In this document: one piece after another, positions 43,422 through 52,324 of the stretch
How the letters are laid out: each line of letters starts with the position of its first letter
How positions within the stretch are numbered: position 1 is the first letter of the stretch
Assembly: GCA_013177825.1 (NCBI GenBank)
Contig: JABLXX010000002.1
Span: 434,001-498,000 of the forward strand
Direction: 5' to 3'
From: Syntrophaceae bacterium
GTDB taxonomy: Bacteria > Desulfobacterota > Syntrophia > Syntrophales > PHBD01
Length of the DNA: 64,000 nt
Made by a program: the position numbers and the translations under genes
The notes under the pieces: model-generated
Told to the model about the DNA's origin: nothing
The model's database searches: none
What the model saw: only the letters and a program-made list of their open reading frames with translations

Positions 43422-44417
43422 ATGGTGAAAAAAGGAATACTATTTATCAAGATCATCGTCATTCTCGTTGCTGTAGCACTCGTCAGTGGATGCAGTCTTA
43501 GTTTAGTAGTCAAGGATCCCATTCTCTCATCCATCAACTAAGGTAGGCAAGAGGTCTCACAGGTAGCGATAGACATCGTCGATAAGAGAAGCGGTACAGA
43601 TGCTGTTTACATCCTTTTTCTTCGTGGCAAAACTGTTATGACTGACTTTCCACTCAAATTGAAAAACATGGAAGACCCCGTGGGATATTTTGCCAAGAAC
43701 CTGGAAAAAGAATTGAATAATCGTTCCATTCCCGTGAAGTGCATTGTGGGGAAGACAGATGCAGCAAGGATAACCTTGGAGATCCTCAAATATCAGATCG
43801 TCAACACGCGGGCCACCGGCTTTTCACCATGGGAATCCGTCCATTTGTTCAGCGGCGTGCTCATTAACAATGACCAGAAAATACCCATCAAGGCATACTT
43901 TTACAATGGAAAGGTTCCCGTTTGGAGCATGGACGAGATCGAGGAACCCTGTTTCAATACGCCAATATCTGTCATCATTAAAGAAGTCGCCTCAAAGATT
44001 AATCGAGAGGTTTTCAAGTTCTCCATCCCTGACGAGAAGGTGGAGCAGTTGAAAAGCGAAATCAAAACTGAACTTGAAAAAAAGAATAGCGAAACATTCT
44101 GGAAAGTTCTTGAGTTAGGCTATACCAACAATACAAAGGCTATGCCGTCGCTTAAGGAATATGCACAATCGGATCAGGATCAGTTTTTCAGGTCCTGTGC
44201 CTTGACGGCTATCGGTACCCTCGGTGCGGCGGGTGAATTTGCATTCCTGAGGGAACAATTCCGCGTGGGTAATTTCAATGACCGCTATATGGCAGCCAAG
44301 GCGATCGGCGACATCGGCACCCCAGAAGCAATAAAAGCACTCCAGGAGATGAAGAAGGACGATTCTTACGGTCGTGAAATTGGTTTGAGATATTGTGTCG
44401 ATTTTTATGTGCAGTAG
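43422..44417 (+). pseudogene. lipoprotein with HEAT-like repeats, interrupted by an in-frame stop
   Basis: A single reading frame from ATG 43422 (AGGAG ahead) encodes a signal peptide with lipobox VSGC (Cys25). It then meets TAA at 43539-43541 after 39 codons, and is open again to 44417. The second part continues directly (EVSQVAIDIVDKRSGTDAVY and onward) and ends in HEAT-like repeats (ALTAIGTLGAAGEFAFLREQ, YMAAKAIGDIGTPEAIKALQ). An ATG at 43638 could start the second part, but it would have no export signal. The region is lower in GC than its neighbours, suggesting acquisition. A nonsense mutation is the simplest reading; a sequencing error or stop read-through is possible. Confidence 0.75.
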
Positions 44418-44588
44418 TGCCCCCCATGACTTGCCCAAAAGCCGGTCCAGTTTCCCGGGAAGAAGATCACGGCAGGGGAAGAATGAGGATGAATGCTTAC
44501 AGCTGGAAGATTATATTCATATCGTAGCGAGTTGTAAAAGGTCTTGCCGCTGTATGCATTGCCGAGCCACGGACGGAAGGAAGCCGCC

Positions 44589-45854
44589 ATGTGGAAACGC
44601 CTCCGGAACCTGTTCCGCCGGGATCTCCACCGGCCCCGCCTGGGAGCCCTGGAGATCCTGAAGTACATCGGGCCGGGGCTGCTGGTGACGGTGGGGTTCA
44701 TCGATCCGGGCAACTGGGCCTCCAATGTAGCCGCCGGGGCGACTTACGGCTATACGCTGCTCTGGATGGTGACCCTCTCCACGGGGATGCTGATCCTCCT
44801 GCAGCACAACGCCGCCCACCTCGGAATCGCCACCGGGCTGTGCCTGTCCGAGGCGGCGACGGCGCACCTGAAGCCCGCCCTCTCCCGGGGAGTCCTGGCC
44901 ACGGCGGTTGCAGCATCGGTGTCCACCGCCCTGGCGGAGATCCTGGGAGGGGCCATCGCCCTGAACATGCTCTTCGGCCTGCCGGTGAAGGCCGGGGCGG
45001 TCCTGACCTTCCTCGTGGTCGCCTTTCTTCTCTATACCAACGCCTATCGGCGGCTGGAACGAATCATCATCGGCTTCGTCTCCCTCATCGGCCTGTCTTT
45101 CGTCTATGAGCTGACCCTGGTCAAAATCGACTGGGGCCTGGCGGCCGTGAGCTGGATCCGGCCGGAGATCCCCGACGGCTCCATGCTGATCGTCGTGAGC
45201 GTCCTCGGGGCCGTGGTCATGCCCCACAACCTGTTCCTGCACTCCGAGATCATCCAGAGCCGCCAGTGGAACCTGGAAGACGAGGAGGTCATCCGGCGCC
45301 AGCTCGATTATGAATACTTCGATACCCTCTTCTCGATGATCGTGGGCTGGGCCATCAACAGCGCGATGATTCTTCTTGCCGCCGCCACGTTTTTTGCCCA
45401 CGGAACCGCTGTGGGGGAGCTCCAGCAGGCGAAGACGATGCTGGAACCCCTGCTGGGCGGCGGTGCAGCGGTCGTTTTCGCCGTTGCACTCCTGTTCGCC
45501 GGCGTCGCCTCGAGCATCACCGCCGGCATGGCCGGCGGATCCATCGTTGCGGGCCTTTCCGGTGAGCCCTACGACATCCGGGACAACCACACCCGCCTGG
45601 GGATCGGAATCACACTGGCGGCGGCGCTGGGGCTCATCTTCTTCATTGGCGACCCTTTTCGCGGGTTGATCGTCTCGCAGGTGGTGCTCAGCCTCCAGCT
45701 CCCATTCACGATTCTTCTCCTGATCCGCCTGACGGCATCCCGGACCGTGATGGGATGCCACACCAACTCCCGGAGAACCACGCTGGGGTTGTCCGCGATC
45801 GGTCTCCTCGTGACATATCTGAATGTGCGCCTGCTGCTGTCCCTGCTTTCCTGA
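44589..45854 (+). CDS. mntH: Nramp-family divalent metal transporter
   Basis: This is a proton-coupled Mn(II)/Fe(II) importer of the inner membrane. The 421 residues form about eleven transmembrane helices with both metal-site motifs: FIDPGNWASNVAAG in helix 1 and VVMPHNLFLHSEI in helix 6, including the metal-binding methionine. The start is ATG 44589, as an in-frame ATG 45 bases earlier adds an unlikely hydrophilic N-terminus. No metal-regulator site was recognised upstream. Confidence 0.93.
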   Translation: MWKRLRNLFRRDLHRPRLGALEILKYIGPGLLVTVGFIDPGNWASNVAAGATYGYTLLWMVTLSTGMLILLQHNAAHLGIATGLCLSEAATAHLKPALSRGVLATAVAASVSTALAEILGGAIALNMLFGLPVKAGAVLTFLVVAFLLYTNAYRRLERIIIGFVSLIGLSFVYELTLVKIDWGLAAVSWIRPEIPDGSMLIVVSVLGAVVMPHNLFLHSEIIQSRQWNLEDEEVIRRQLDYEYFDTLFSMIVGWAINSAMILLAAATFFAHGTAVGELQQAKTMLEPLLGGGAAVVFAVALLFAGVASSITAGMAGGSIVAGLSGEPYDIRDNHTRLGIGITLAAALGLIFFIGDPFRGLIVSQVVLSLQLPFTILLLIRLTASRTVMGCHTNSRRTTLGLSAIGLLVTYLNVRLLLSLLS

Positions 45855-45929
45855 GGGGGCGGAATCCATTTTGACGGGGCTTTCCCCCGTCGAAAGGTTA
45901 TGCTATAGGGGCGCCCGGAGAATCAAACC

Positions 45930-46670
45930 ATGAATGCGCTGGTGCCGGTCAAAAAGAAGGCAAACGAGAAGAAAATCAACCGCTGCCTGTCCTGCGGGAC
46001 AACGGAAAACATGGGGCGGAAGCGGTACTGCTCCGCCGACTGCCGGCTGCGCCTCCGTTTGAAGCTGGACATGAGAACCGGCCTCATCCAGGCCCTGAAT
46101 ACCCGCTATGCCACGTTCTATTTTTCCGACCGGCTCATCATCATGGACCTCCTGCCCTACGGGTCCAACGAGGTCTTCAGCTTCTTCCACCCCCGCACGC
46201 CCGGGCAGAATCCCGCAGATGCCTTCAGCCGCATGGCGAACCTCCTGGGGGACATCTGGTGGGCCGAGAAGCGCCGGACGAACAAGCGTTACATGGCGTC
46301 CCGGATGGTTCTCGAACAGGCCATCCGCAACGACTGGACGGGGACATTCCGGCCGGAGGAAATCCGGATTCCCGCCGTCCGCGGCATCTCGCTGGTCCAC
46401 CTGAAACTGGACCGGGCCAGCCTCGAATCCGCCGACGTCCAGGAGGTCATCAAGAACGCCTACCGGAGGCAGGCCAAGGCCCACCATCCCGATAGGGGGG
46501 GGGATGCCGAGGCCTTCCGCCGGATCCACACGGCCTACGAGGACCTCCTGACCTGGACGGAGAACCCGACATTCCTGAAGAAGCGGGGATTTCCGGACAA
46601 ATGGTTCTATGACGGATACCGGAACAAGTGGCTCCAGCCCTCCCGGCTCCAGCGCACGCGCGTGCTCTGA
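45930..46670 (+). CDS. J-domain protein with N-terminal zinc finger
   Basis: This 246-residue cytosolic protein has an N-terminal CLSCG and YCSADC pair (residues about 19-38), which looks like a small zinc finger. A central region without recognised domain follows. A C-terminal J-domain contains the HPD motif (YRRQAKAHHPDRGGD, then AFRRIHTAYEDLLTW). J-domains recruit DnaK. The combination suggests a co-chaperone for a special client. GGAG lies nine bases before the ATG. Confidence 0.82.
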   Translation: MNALVPVKKKANEKKINRCLSCGTTENMGRKRYCSADCRLRLRLKLDMRTGLIQALNTRYATFYFSDRLIIMDLLPYGSNEVFSFFHPRTPGQNPADAFSRMANLLGDIWWAEKRRTNKRYMASRMVLEQAIRNDWTGTFRPEEIRIPAVRGISLVHLKLDRASLESADVQEVIKNAYRRQAKAHHPDRGGDAEAFRRIHTAYEDLLTWTENPTFLKKRGFPDKWFYDGYRNKWLQPSRLQRTRVL

Positions 46671-46802
46671 AGCACGCAGCTTCCTCCCTTATTTCATGGA
46701 GTTGAATGGTTCCCGGCAGTTGTTGCGAAAGGCCGCCCGGGTCTGTTCCGATGAAGATTGCGATTCCCGGGTGGGGGGACGCGGTGGGGAATTGCAGGTC
46801 CG

Positions 46803-47084
46803 TCAGGGCCGGCGGCGGATCATCAGGACGGGGATCCACACGGCCAGCCAGGCCGCAAAAAGCAGCCCCGCGAGGCCGTAGGCCGCCATGTTGGCCGGTT
46901 CGAAGGGGGACCAGTGAAAGGCCAGGTACTCCATGAAACCGCACGCCCGGGCGCTTTCCTGTCCCTGGCAGACGCCGTCGTACCCGGTGACGATCTTGAA
47001 CAGGAAGGCGGCGATGACGAACAGCGGCGGACCGGCGACGAACCAGGGCAGGTGGCGGGAGAAGAAGTTGTCGATGCGCGTCAT
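46803..47084 (-). CDS. small membrane protein
   Basis: This 93-residue protein has two strong hydrophobic segments (WFVAGPPLFVIAAFLFKIV and NMAAYGLAGLLFAAWLAVWI), separated by a loop with two cysteines (GVCQGQESARACGF). AGGAGA precedes ATG 47084-47082. It is not recognised. It is probably an inner-membrane protein with its loop in the periplasm, where the cysteines may form a disulfide. Confidence 0.65.
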   Translation of the reverse strand: MTRIDNFFSRHLPWFVAGPPLFVIAAFLFKIVTGYDGVCQGQESARACGFMEYLAFHWSPFEPANMAAYGLAGLLFAAWLAVWIPVLMIRRRP

Positions 47085-47300
47085 GGAATATCTCCTGGTA
47101 TCGCGGTTTCGCCGTCATGGCGTCGGATGAGGGGATTGAATCGACAAAACCGGTACGGATGAATCCGCCTCCGGATGATGCCGACATCTCCTCATACTGG
47201 AAACGGTAAAACGAATCAAATATTTCCGCCTGGACACCCGGATGAGGTTTGATCACGGCGGGTGGTACGCCCCTGAAGGGGCGGCGCCGTCCGGAGATGC

Positions 47301-47332
47301 AAAAAAGGGAAACGGTCGGTGCCGTCTCCCTT
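47301..47332 (-). terminator. intrinsic terminator of the minus-strand 60-residue gene
   Basis: Read on the minus strand, AAAGGGAGACGG, a short loop and CCGTTTCCCTTTTTT form a 12-bp stem with one mismatch ending in a T run. It lies about 60 bases past the stop at 47395. The remainder of the 310-bp gap 47085-47394 shows nothing else. Confidence 0.7.
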
Positions 47333-47394
47333 TCGTTCCGGTTCCCGGGGATATGTGCGGGAGCGCTGAAAACGCCCCCTTTCCCGTTGATTAT

Positions 47395-47577
47395 TCAGGC
47401 CCCCGCTTCCTTCAGCCGGACGATCATGTCCTTCATGAAGGCCTCTCTCGCTTTCAGTGCCCGTCGGAACTCCCGGTCGTCCGTGTTTACAACCTCGATC
47501 CGGAGGGACGGGTAGTAGCGTTCCAGAACCTCCAAAAGAAGTTTCGCCTCTTCCGGCGTCAATTCCACATTCGTCAT
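47395..47577 (-). CDS. 60-residue conserved-looking small protein
   Basis: A short gene with a strong AAGGAGG eight bases ahead of ATG 47577. The product is a mostly helical, charged protein (VELTPEEAKLLLEVLERYYP, then EFRRALKAREAFMKDMIVRL). A terminator follows. The pattern of one amphipathic helix pair with a TDDREF centre is seen in small uncharacterised deltaproteobacterial proteins. Its function is unknown. Confidence 0.6.
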   Translation of the reverse strand: MTNVELTPEEAKLLLEVLERYYPSLRIEVVNTDDREFRRALKAREAFMKDMIVRLKEAGA

Positions 47578-47619
47578 GGCGCATTCCTCCTTTCCGGAGC
47601 GACGGGGTCTGCGACCGCC

Positions 47620-47877
47620 TTACCCGGACAGCCTCCCTTTCGTTTCCCCGACAGGATACACGGGGAATATCTCGAACTGGAGCAGGTCGATCCACGCCGC
47701 TCGGGCGGCGATGAGCCCCTTGGCGTCCGTGTCGACCACGTAGATCGTCCGCAGGCCCTGGAGATCGTAAAACTCATAGATGACCTTGACATCCGGGGGC
47801 CATTCCCAGGTGGCCCTTCTTGTCCGGACTTCCCGTTCATCCTGGGGATCCCAGGTACAGATCATCATGAAGAGCAT
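47620..47877 (-). CDS. small ferredoxin-fold-like protein (DUF3303-like)
   Basis: This 85-residue protein begins LFMMICTWDPQDEREVRTRR, contains VKVIYEFYDLQGLRTIYVVD and ends with WIDLLQFEIFPVYPV, the pattern of the DUF3303 stress-type alpha-beta barrel proteins. It lies 42 bp upstream of the 60-residue gene on the same strand, so the two are probably cotranscribed. Its SD is weak (AAGGGGGTGAG). Function unknown. Confidence 0.65.
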   Translation of the reverse strand: MLFMMICTWDPQDEREVRTRRATWEWPPDVKVIYEFYDLQGLRTIYVVDTDAKGLIAARAAWIDLLQFEIFPVYPVGETKGRLSG

Positions 47878-48436
47878 GGTCTCACCCCCTTGGTTTCATG
47901 AAATGGATTTTGATGGGAGGGCGCATGCCTTCCCCTGGTTCCGGCGTTGCGGGGTATGCCCGGGAAGGCGCACTCCCTCTGTTTCCCCCGGGGACGGATC
48001 CTCTCCCCCGGGGTCCGGTGAAGGCAGTTTCCGGTACCATTGGTTCATGAAAGGACTCCAGCGATGAACCTAACGTCGGCGTAACCGAAAAAAACGCCTC
48101 CGGGGTTCAATAACGAAAGAAGAAAATCTTGAGTTTGCCAGGTGTCAGGAGGGACGGAAAACGGTTGCCGATAAAAAGAAATACAGAGGAAACACCTTAA
48201 CAGCATTCATCTTTAAAGATAATGTAACAAACGTCCGATAGATAGTCAATGAATGCCTTGGGTCTCCTGGACTCTTTTCCTTTCCCCTTTCCATTTCACT
48301 GACGATGCAGGACGCTCTCTCTTTTTTCTTTACCAGGTGGTCCGATTCGTTGTTGTATAGGCAGTCATAAGAGAAGAAAGTGGAGTCCAACGGTGGATTT
48401 ACCCGAATCGTAAAAAAAGTACGGAAAGGTATATAC
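47878..48436. other. 559-bp gap with no supported gene
   Basis: This region separates the minus-strand small genes from the DUF3141-type gene. It holds GC-rich inverted sequences around 47985-48025 (repeats of CCCCCGGGG) and an AT-rich stretch from 48160 to 48430 that should contain the promoter of the next gene; I see no clear -35/-10 pair. A frame open on the minus strand at 48145-48549 has no coding character. Confidence 0.5.
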
Positions 48437-50626
48437 ATGGAAAAGGAAAAACATCCCGAGGCCTTCACAGGCCGGACAGACGCGCACAAGGATGCCTGGG
48501 AATACTGGACGGACGCATGGCAGCGTTCGGTCCTTTTCCTGGACGTCATGCGAAAGCGCGGGAACGCCTATGTCGATCATCTCAAGGATGGCCAGCCGCC
48601 CGTCCTCACCTTCCGGTACGAGATGATTCTCGATGGCCGCCACTTCAAAAGGCCGGTGAATTATGCCCTGGTGCGCATCGTCGACCGGCGGGCCGAGGAG
48701 GAGCAGCGAAAAATCAGGAATGAGCGGCGGGCCGGGACTTACGTCAAGGTCCTCCCCAAGCGGCCCATCATCATTATCGACCCACGGGCCGGTCACGGGC
48801 CGGGGATCGGCGGCTCCAAGAGGGATTCGGAAATCGGCATGGCCCTTACCAATGGCCATCCGGTCTACTTCATCCTCTTTTTCACGGAGCCGATGCCCGG
48901 GCAGACACTGGCCGACGTGGAGGATGCCGAGGTCATGTTCGTAGAGGAAGTACTGGCGCGCCATCCGAACCTGGACAAGCCGGCCATCATGGGCAACTGC
49001 CAGGCGGGATGGGCGGCGGCGCTCCTGTGTGCCGACCGGCCGGACCTCGTAGGACCACTCGTTCTCAACGGTGCGCCCCTTTCCTACTGGGCCGGCGTCG
49101 AGGGCGCGAACCCCATGCGCTACAAGGGCGGTCTTGGCGGAGGGGTCTGGATGAATACCTTCCTCAGCGACCTGGGGAACGGCAAGTTCGACGGGGCCAA
49201 CCTGGTTGCCAATTTCGAGTCTCTCAATCCGGCGAATACATACTGGAGCAAACAGTACAATCTCTACTCCCAGATTGACTCGGAAGAGGAGCGCTACCTC
49301 AAGTTCGAGCGCTGGTGGGGCGGCTTCTTCATGATGAACAGTGAAGAGATCCACTTCATCGTCAACAACCTCTTCGTGGGCAACAAGCTGGAACGGGGCG
49401 ACCTGGAACTCCGGGAGGGGCAGAAATTGAGCCTCAAGCACATCCGCAGTCCCATCCTGGTCTTTGCCTCCCGGGGGGACAACATCACGCCGCCCCAGCA
49501 GGCCCTGGGCTGGATCACCCGGGTGTATGAATCGGCGGAGGACATCCGGCGGCACGGCCAGGTGATCGTTTACATCGTCCATTCCGACATCGGCCATCTG
49601 GGCATCTTCGTCTCCGGTGCCGTCGCCCAGAGGGAGCACAAGGAGATCATCGGCAATTTCGACATGATCGAATACCTTGCCCCGGGACTTTACGAGATGG
49701 TCATCGACGAGGGGAACGGCAGCCTCGGCAAGACGGACTTTAAGCCCCGCTTCGAGGAGCGGACCTTCGAAGACATCTACGCCCTGGGGACCGAAGGGGT
49801 CAAAGAGGAGGAAGACTTCCAGGTGGTCAAGGCCGTCTCGGAATGGAATGACACCCTATACAGGACGTTCGTCCGGCCGTGGCTCCAGATGACCGTCAAC
49901 GACCTGTCCGCGGAGATCTTCAAGCAGATGCATCCGCTGCGTTTTCAGAGGTACATCTTTTCAGACCTGAACCCCGCCGTCCGGCCTGTGAAGGCCCTTG
50001 CCGACATGGTCCGGAAGACGCGGCGCCCCGTTTCCCCCGACAATCCGTTCGTGGCGATTGAAAAGCAGATGAACGAAGGAGCCGTGGATGCGCTGAACCT
50101 CTACCGGGATACCCGGGACCGCCACCAGGAAACGCTCTTCCGCATGATCTACGGCCGGGAGTTTCTCCACCAGGCGTTTCTCGACGGGCGGCAAGACCTT
50201 TGCGATCCCTCGAAAGACATGCCGGCGTCCTGCGTTCCCGAGGAGATCGAGAAGGCCTTCGAGAGCGGGGGCCATGCCGAGGGGCTGATCCGGGTCATGA
50301 TGGCCGTCACAATGGCCGATCGGGTCTTCGACCGGACCGAGTACGCCGCCGCCGAGAAGGTTGCCCTGTCCCATCCGATCTTCAGTGAAATCAGGCCGGC
50401 CGTATTCAAGGATATCGTGAAGCGGCAGGCCATGGTGCTTCAGGCCGACAAGAAGCGGGCCCTCGCTGCCCTGGGTAAGCTGATCCGGAAGGAGGAGGAT
50501 CGGCGGGAGGCCCTGGCTCTGGGCAGGCAGATCGCCGATGCGGACGGTCATTTTTCGAGGACGGAAAAGGCGATCCTGGAGAAAATCCGTCAGGAACTGG
50601 GGATCGCGGGAAAAGCGGTGGCTTGA
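48437..50626 (+). CDS. PHA-synthase-like alpha/beta hydrolase (DUF3141 type) with C-terminal TerB-like domain
   Basis: The 729 residues begin with a large alpha/beta-hydrolase region similar to the DUF3141 family (to about 590). A PhaC-like cysteine nucleophile elbow is visible (GNCQAG, Cys188), with candidate acid Asp348 in SRGDNITPP and base His387 in SDIGHLGIF. The last about 125 residues form a helical TerB-like domain (AVTMADRVFDRTEYAAAEKV, later QIADADGHFSRTEKAILEKI), with the paired acidic motifs typical of TerB. GGAAAGG precedes ATG 48437. A role in polyhydroxyalkanoate metabolism or stress is inferred only. Confidence 0.82.
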   Translation: MEKEKHPEAFTGRTDAHKDAWEYWTDAWQRSVLFLDVMRKRGNAYVDHLKDGQPPVLTFRYEMILDGRHFKRPVNYALVRIVDRRAEEEQRKIRNERRAGTYVKVLPKRPIIIIDPRAGHGPGIGGSKRDSEIGMALTNGHPVYFILFFTEPMPGQTLADVEDAEVMFVEEVLARHPNLDKPAIMGNCQAGWAAALLCADRPDLVGPLVLNGAPLSYWAGVEGANPMRYKGGLGGGVWMNTFLSDLGNGKFDGANLVANFESLNPANTYWSKQYNLYSQIDSEEERYLKFERWWGGFFMMNSEEIHFIVNNLFVGNKLERGDLELREGQKLSLKHIRSPILVFASRGDNITPPQQALGWITRVYESAEDIRRHGQVIVYIVHSDIGHLGIFVSGAVAQREHKEIIGNFDMIEYLAPGLYEMVIDEGNGSLGKTDFKPRFEERTFEDIYALGTEGVKEEEDFQVVKAVSEWNDTLYRTFVRPWLQMTVNDLSAEIFKQMHPLRFQRYIFSDLNPAVRPVKALADMVRKTRRPVSPDNPFVAIEKQMNEGAVDALNLYRDTRDRHQETLFRMIYGREFLHQAFLDGRQDLCDPSKDMPASCVPEEIEKAFESGGHAEGLIRVMMAVTMADRVFDRTEYAAAEKVALSHPIFSEIRPAVFKDIVKRQAMVLQADKKRALAALGKLIRKEEDRREALALGRQIADADGHFSRTEKAILEKIRQELGIAGKAVA

Positions 50627-50814
50627 TCCGGAAATGCCCGCCTGCATTCCATGGGGCAGTCCGCAGGAAGGCTGGAGCGTAAAATCCGCGGCAGGAAGGG
50701 AATCCGGAAAACGCCGGAATGGCTGGCCGGAGGCAGATGCGCCGATTGCATCCGCTTCCGGCGATGATCACGTAGGGGAGACCGCGAATCCGGCGGGATG
50801 CGGTTCAGGGGGCG

Positions 50815-52224
50815 ATGATCGTCGATTATGCCTTTCTCTTCCAGAACCTGGGAAACCTCTCCCAAGTCTCCACGACTGCGCTCGCGGTGTCCATCACGGT
50901 GGTGGCCATCATCGTCGAGCTGGCCGCCACGCGCTATTCCCCGAAAATCAGCGACCTCTTCCTGAAAAACGGCGTGAACATCGCCGTCATGAGCTTCTTC
51001 ATCTTCATCATCGTCTTCAACGTCTGGATCATGGTGCCAAGGCTGGATCCGGCCTCGACGGCCATCAAGGCAGTTATCTGGTCCTACCTGATTCTGCTCA
51101 CCGTCAGTTTTGTCATCATCATTCCCTACCTGTTCTTCGTCTTTCACTTCCTGCGTCCCGACAGCATCATCCGTTCCCTGGAGAGGTCAGCCCGCGGTCA
51201 TTTGCGGGCCGCCCGCCGGAATCCGCTGCATCTGGCGGAGGCGCGGCGGAGATTCCTGGACACAGTGGAGCAGATCGGCGACATCGGTGTCAAATCCATT
51301 GCGAGCATGGACCGCTCGCTGGGACTGTCCTGCATCAGCGCCCTCCAGAGGATCCTGACCCACTACCTGAAAGTCAAGCGGGAGTACCCGCCCCACTGGC
51401 ACATGATGGAATCGGGCAGCTTTTATGGATTCTGCCACGATTCCATTGCCCGGATCGAGGCCACGAATACCTGGACGGAGATGGCCGTCCTGAAACAGTA
51501 TGAGTTCATCCTGACCACCGCGGCGGGATCCATCCGGGAAATGGTCCAGGAGATCTCCAACGCCATGGGGGAAATCGCCACATCCGCTGCAGTGGAGAAC
51601 CTGGAGGAGTCCGTCGAGCTGATCGTGGCCTATTTCAACACCTTTCTCCGCATCGGCCACAACGCCAGGGACCAGTACGGGATCTTCAACATCCTGAACC
51701 AGTATCGGATGTTCGCCGAGCACATGATGGACCGGGACGTGAAGCGGACCCTGGAGATCGCCGCCTACTTCCGCTATTACGCCCTCCTGGCCGTGGCGGC
51801 CGGACTGCCCTTTATCATGGTCACGGCATCCAGCGACCTCAGGATTCTCAACGAGAAGGCCTATGAACGGGGATTTGCGGGTCGCCGGGAGCTCCTTGAC
51901 ATCTTTCTGACCCTGGACAAGGAGCCGGAAACGGCCGTCGACGAGATCGCGTTCCTGGGCGTCCGGAAGAGCCAGGCCATCCTGGCGGGTTTTTACCTGG
52001 GACACGGGGAAGAGGAACTGGCGAGGCATATCTGGCGGGACATGCGGCACGAACCGCCGGAGCGGCTGGCCGCCATCCGCGACGAAATCCTGGCCCTGGA
52101 CAGGGAACGCTACTGGGAGGTCACGGACCGCTGGGTTAATTTCGACTACGTTCCGCCAAAACAGAAGGACAGGGTCCGCGAGTTCTTCAGCTGGTTCGAG
52201 GGTTCCGGCCCCGTAACGACATGA
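50815..52224 (+). CDS. uncharacterised membrane protein, DUF2254-like layout
   Basis: This 469-residue protein has three hydrophobic helices near the N-terminus (TALAVSITVVAIIVELAATR, IAVMSFFIFIIVFNVWIMV, YLILLTVSFVIIIPYLFFVF). A large cytoplasmic helical domain follows (ERSARGHLRAAR onward, with DIGVKSIASMDRSLGLSCIS). The layout resembles DUF2254 membrane proteins, but the match is not firm. It follows the TerB-tailed gene by 188 bp and may work with it. The start ATG 50815 has GGGGGCG upstream, a poor SD. Function unknown. Confidence 0.7.
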   Translation: MIVDYAFLFQNLGNLSQVSTTALAVSITVVAIIVELAATRYSPKISDLFLKNGVNIAVMSFFIFIIVFNVWIMVPRLDPASTAIKAVIWSYLILLTVSFVIIIPYLFFVFHFLRPDSIIRSLERSARGHLRAARRNPLHLAEARRRFLDTVEQIGDIGVKSIASMDRSLGLSCISALQRILTHYLKVKREYPPHWHMMESGSFYGFCHDSIARIEATNTWTEMAVLKQYEFILTTAAGSIREMVQEISNAMGEIATSAAVENLEESVELIVAYFNTFLRIGHNARDQYGIFNILNQYRMFAEHMMDRDVKRTLEIAAYFRYYALLAVAAGLPFIMVTASSDLRILNEKAYERGFAGRRELLDIFLTLDKEPETAVDEIAFLGVRKSQAILAGFYLGHGEEELARHIWRDMRHEPPERLAAIRDEILALDRERYWEVTDRWVNFDYVPPKQKDRVREFFSWFEGSGPVTT

Positions 52225-52324
52225 GCCCGGGACGTCACCGGGGCTTGACGGGCGGGGTGATGATGGCGGCTCCGGGGGATATAACGGCATGCTCCCGGGA
52301 ATCGGGAGTTCCTGAAGGGGATCT

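Noticed and set aside
45871-45893. GACGGGG/CCCCGTC hairpin after mntH as a terminator
   Set aside because: The stem is short and no T run follows on the plus strand.
48145-48549. Minus-strand frame of 134 codons upstream of the DUF3141-type gene
   Set aside because: Covers the probable promoter region and the start of the plus-strand gene; no SD, no domain and no coding character.
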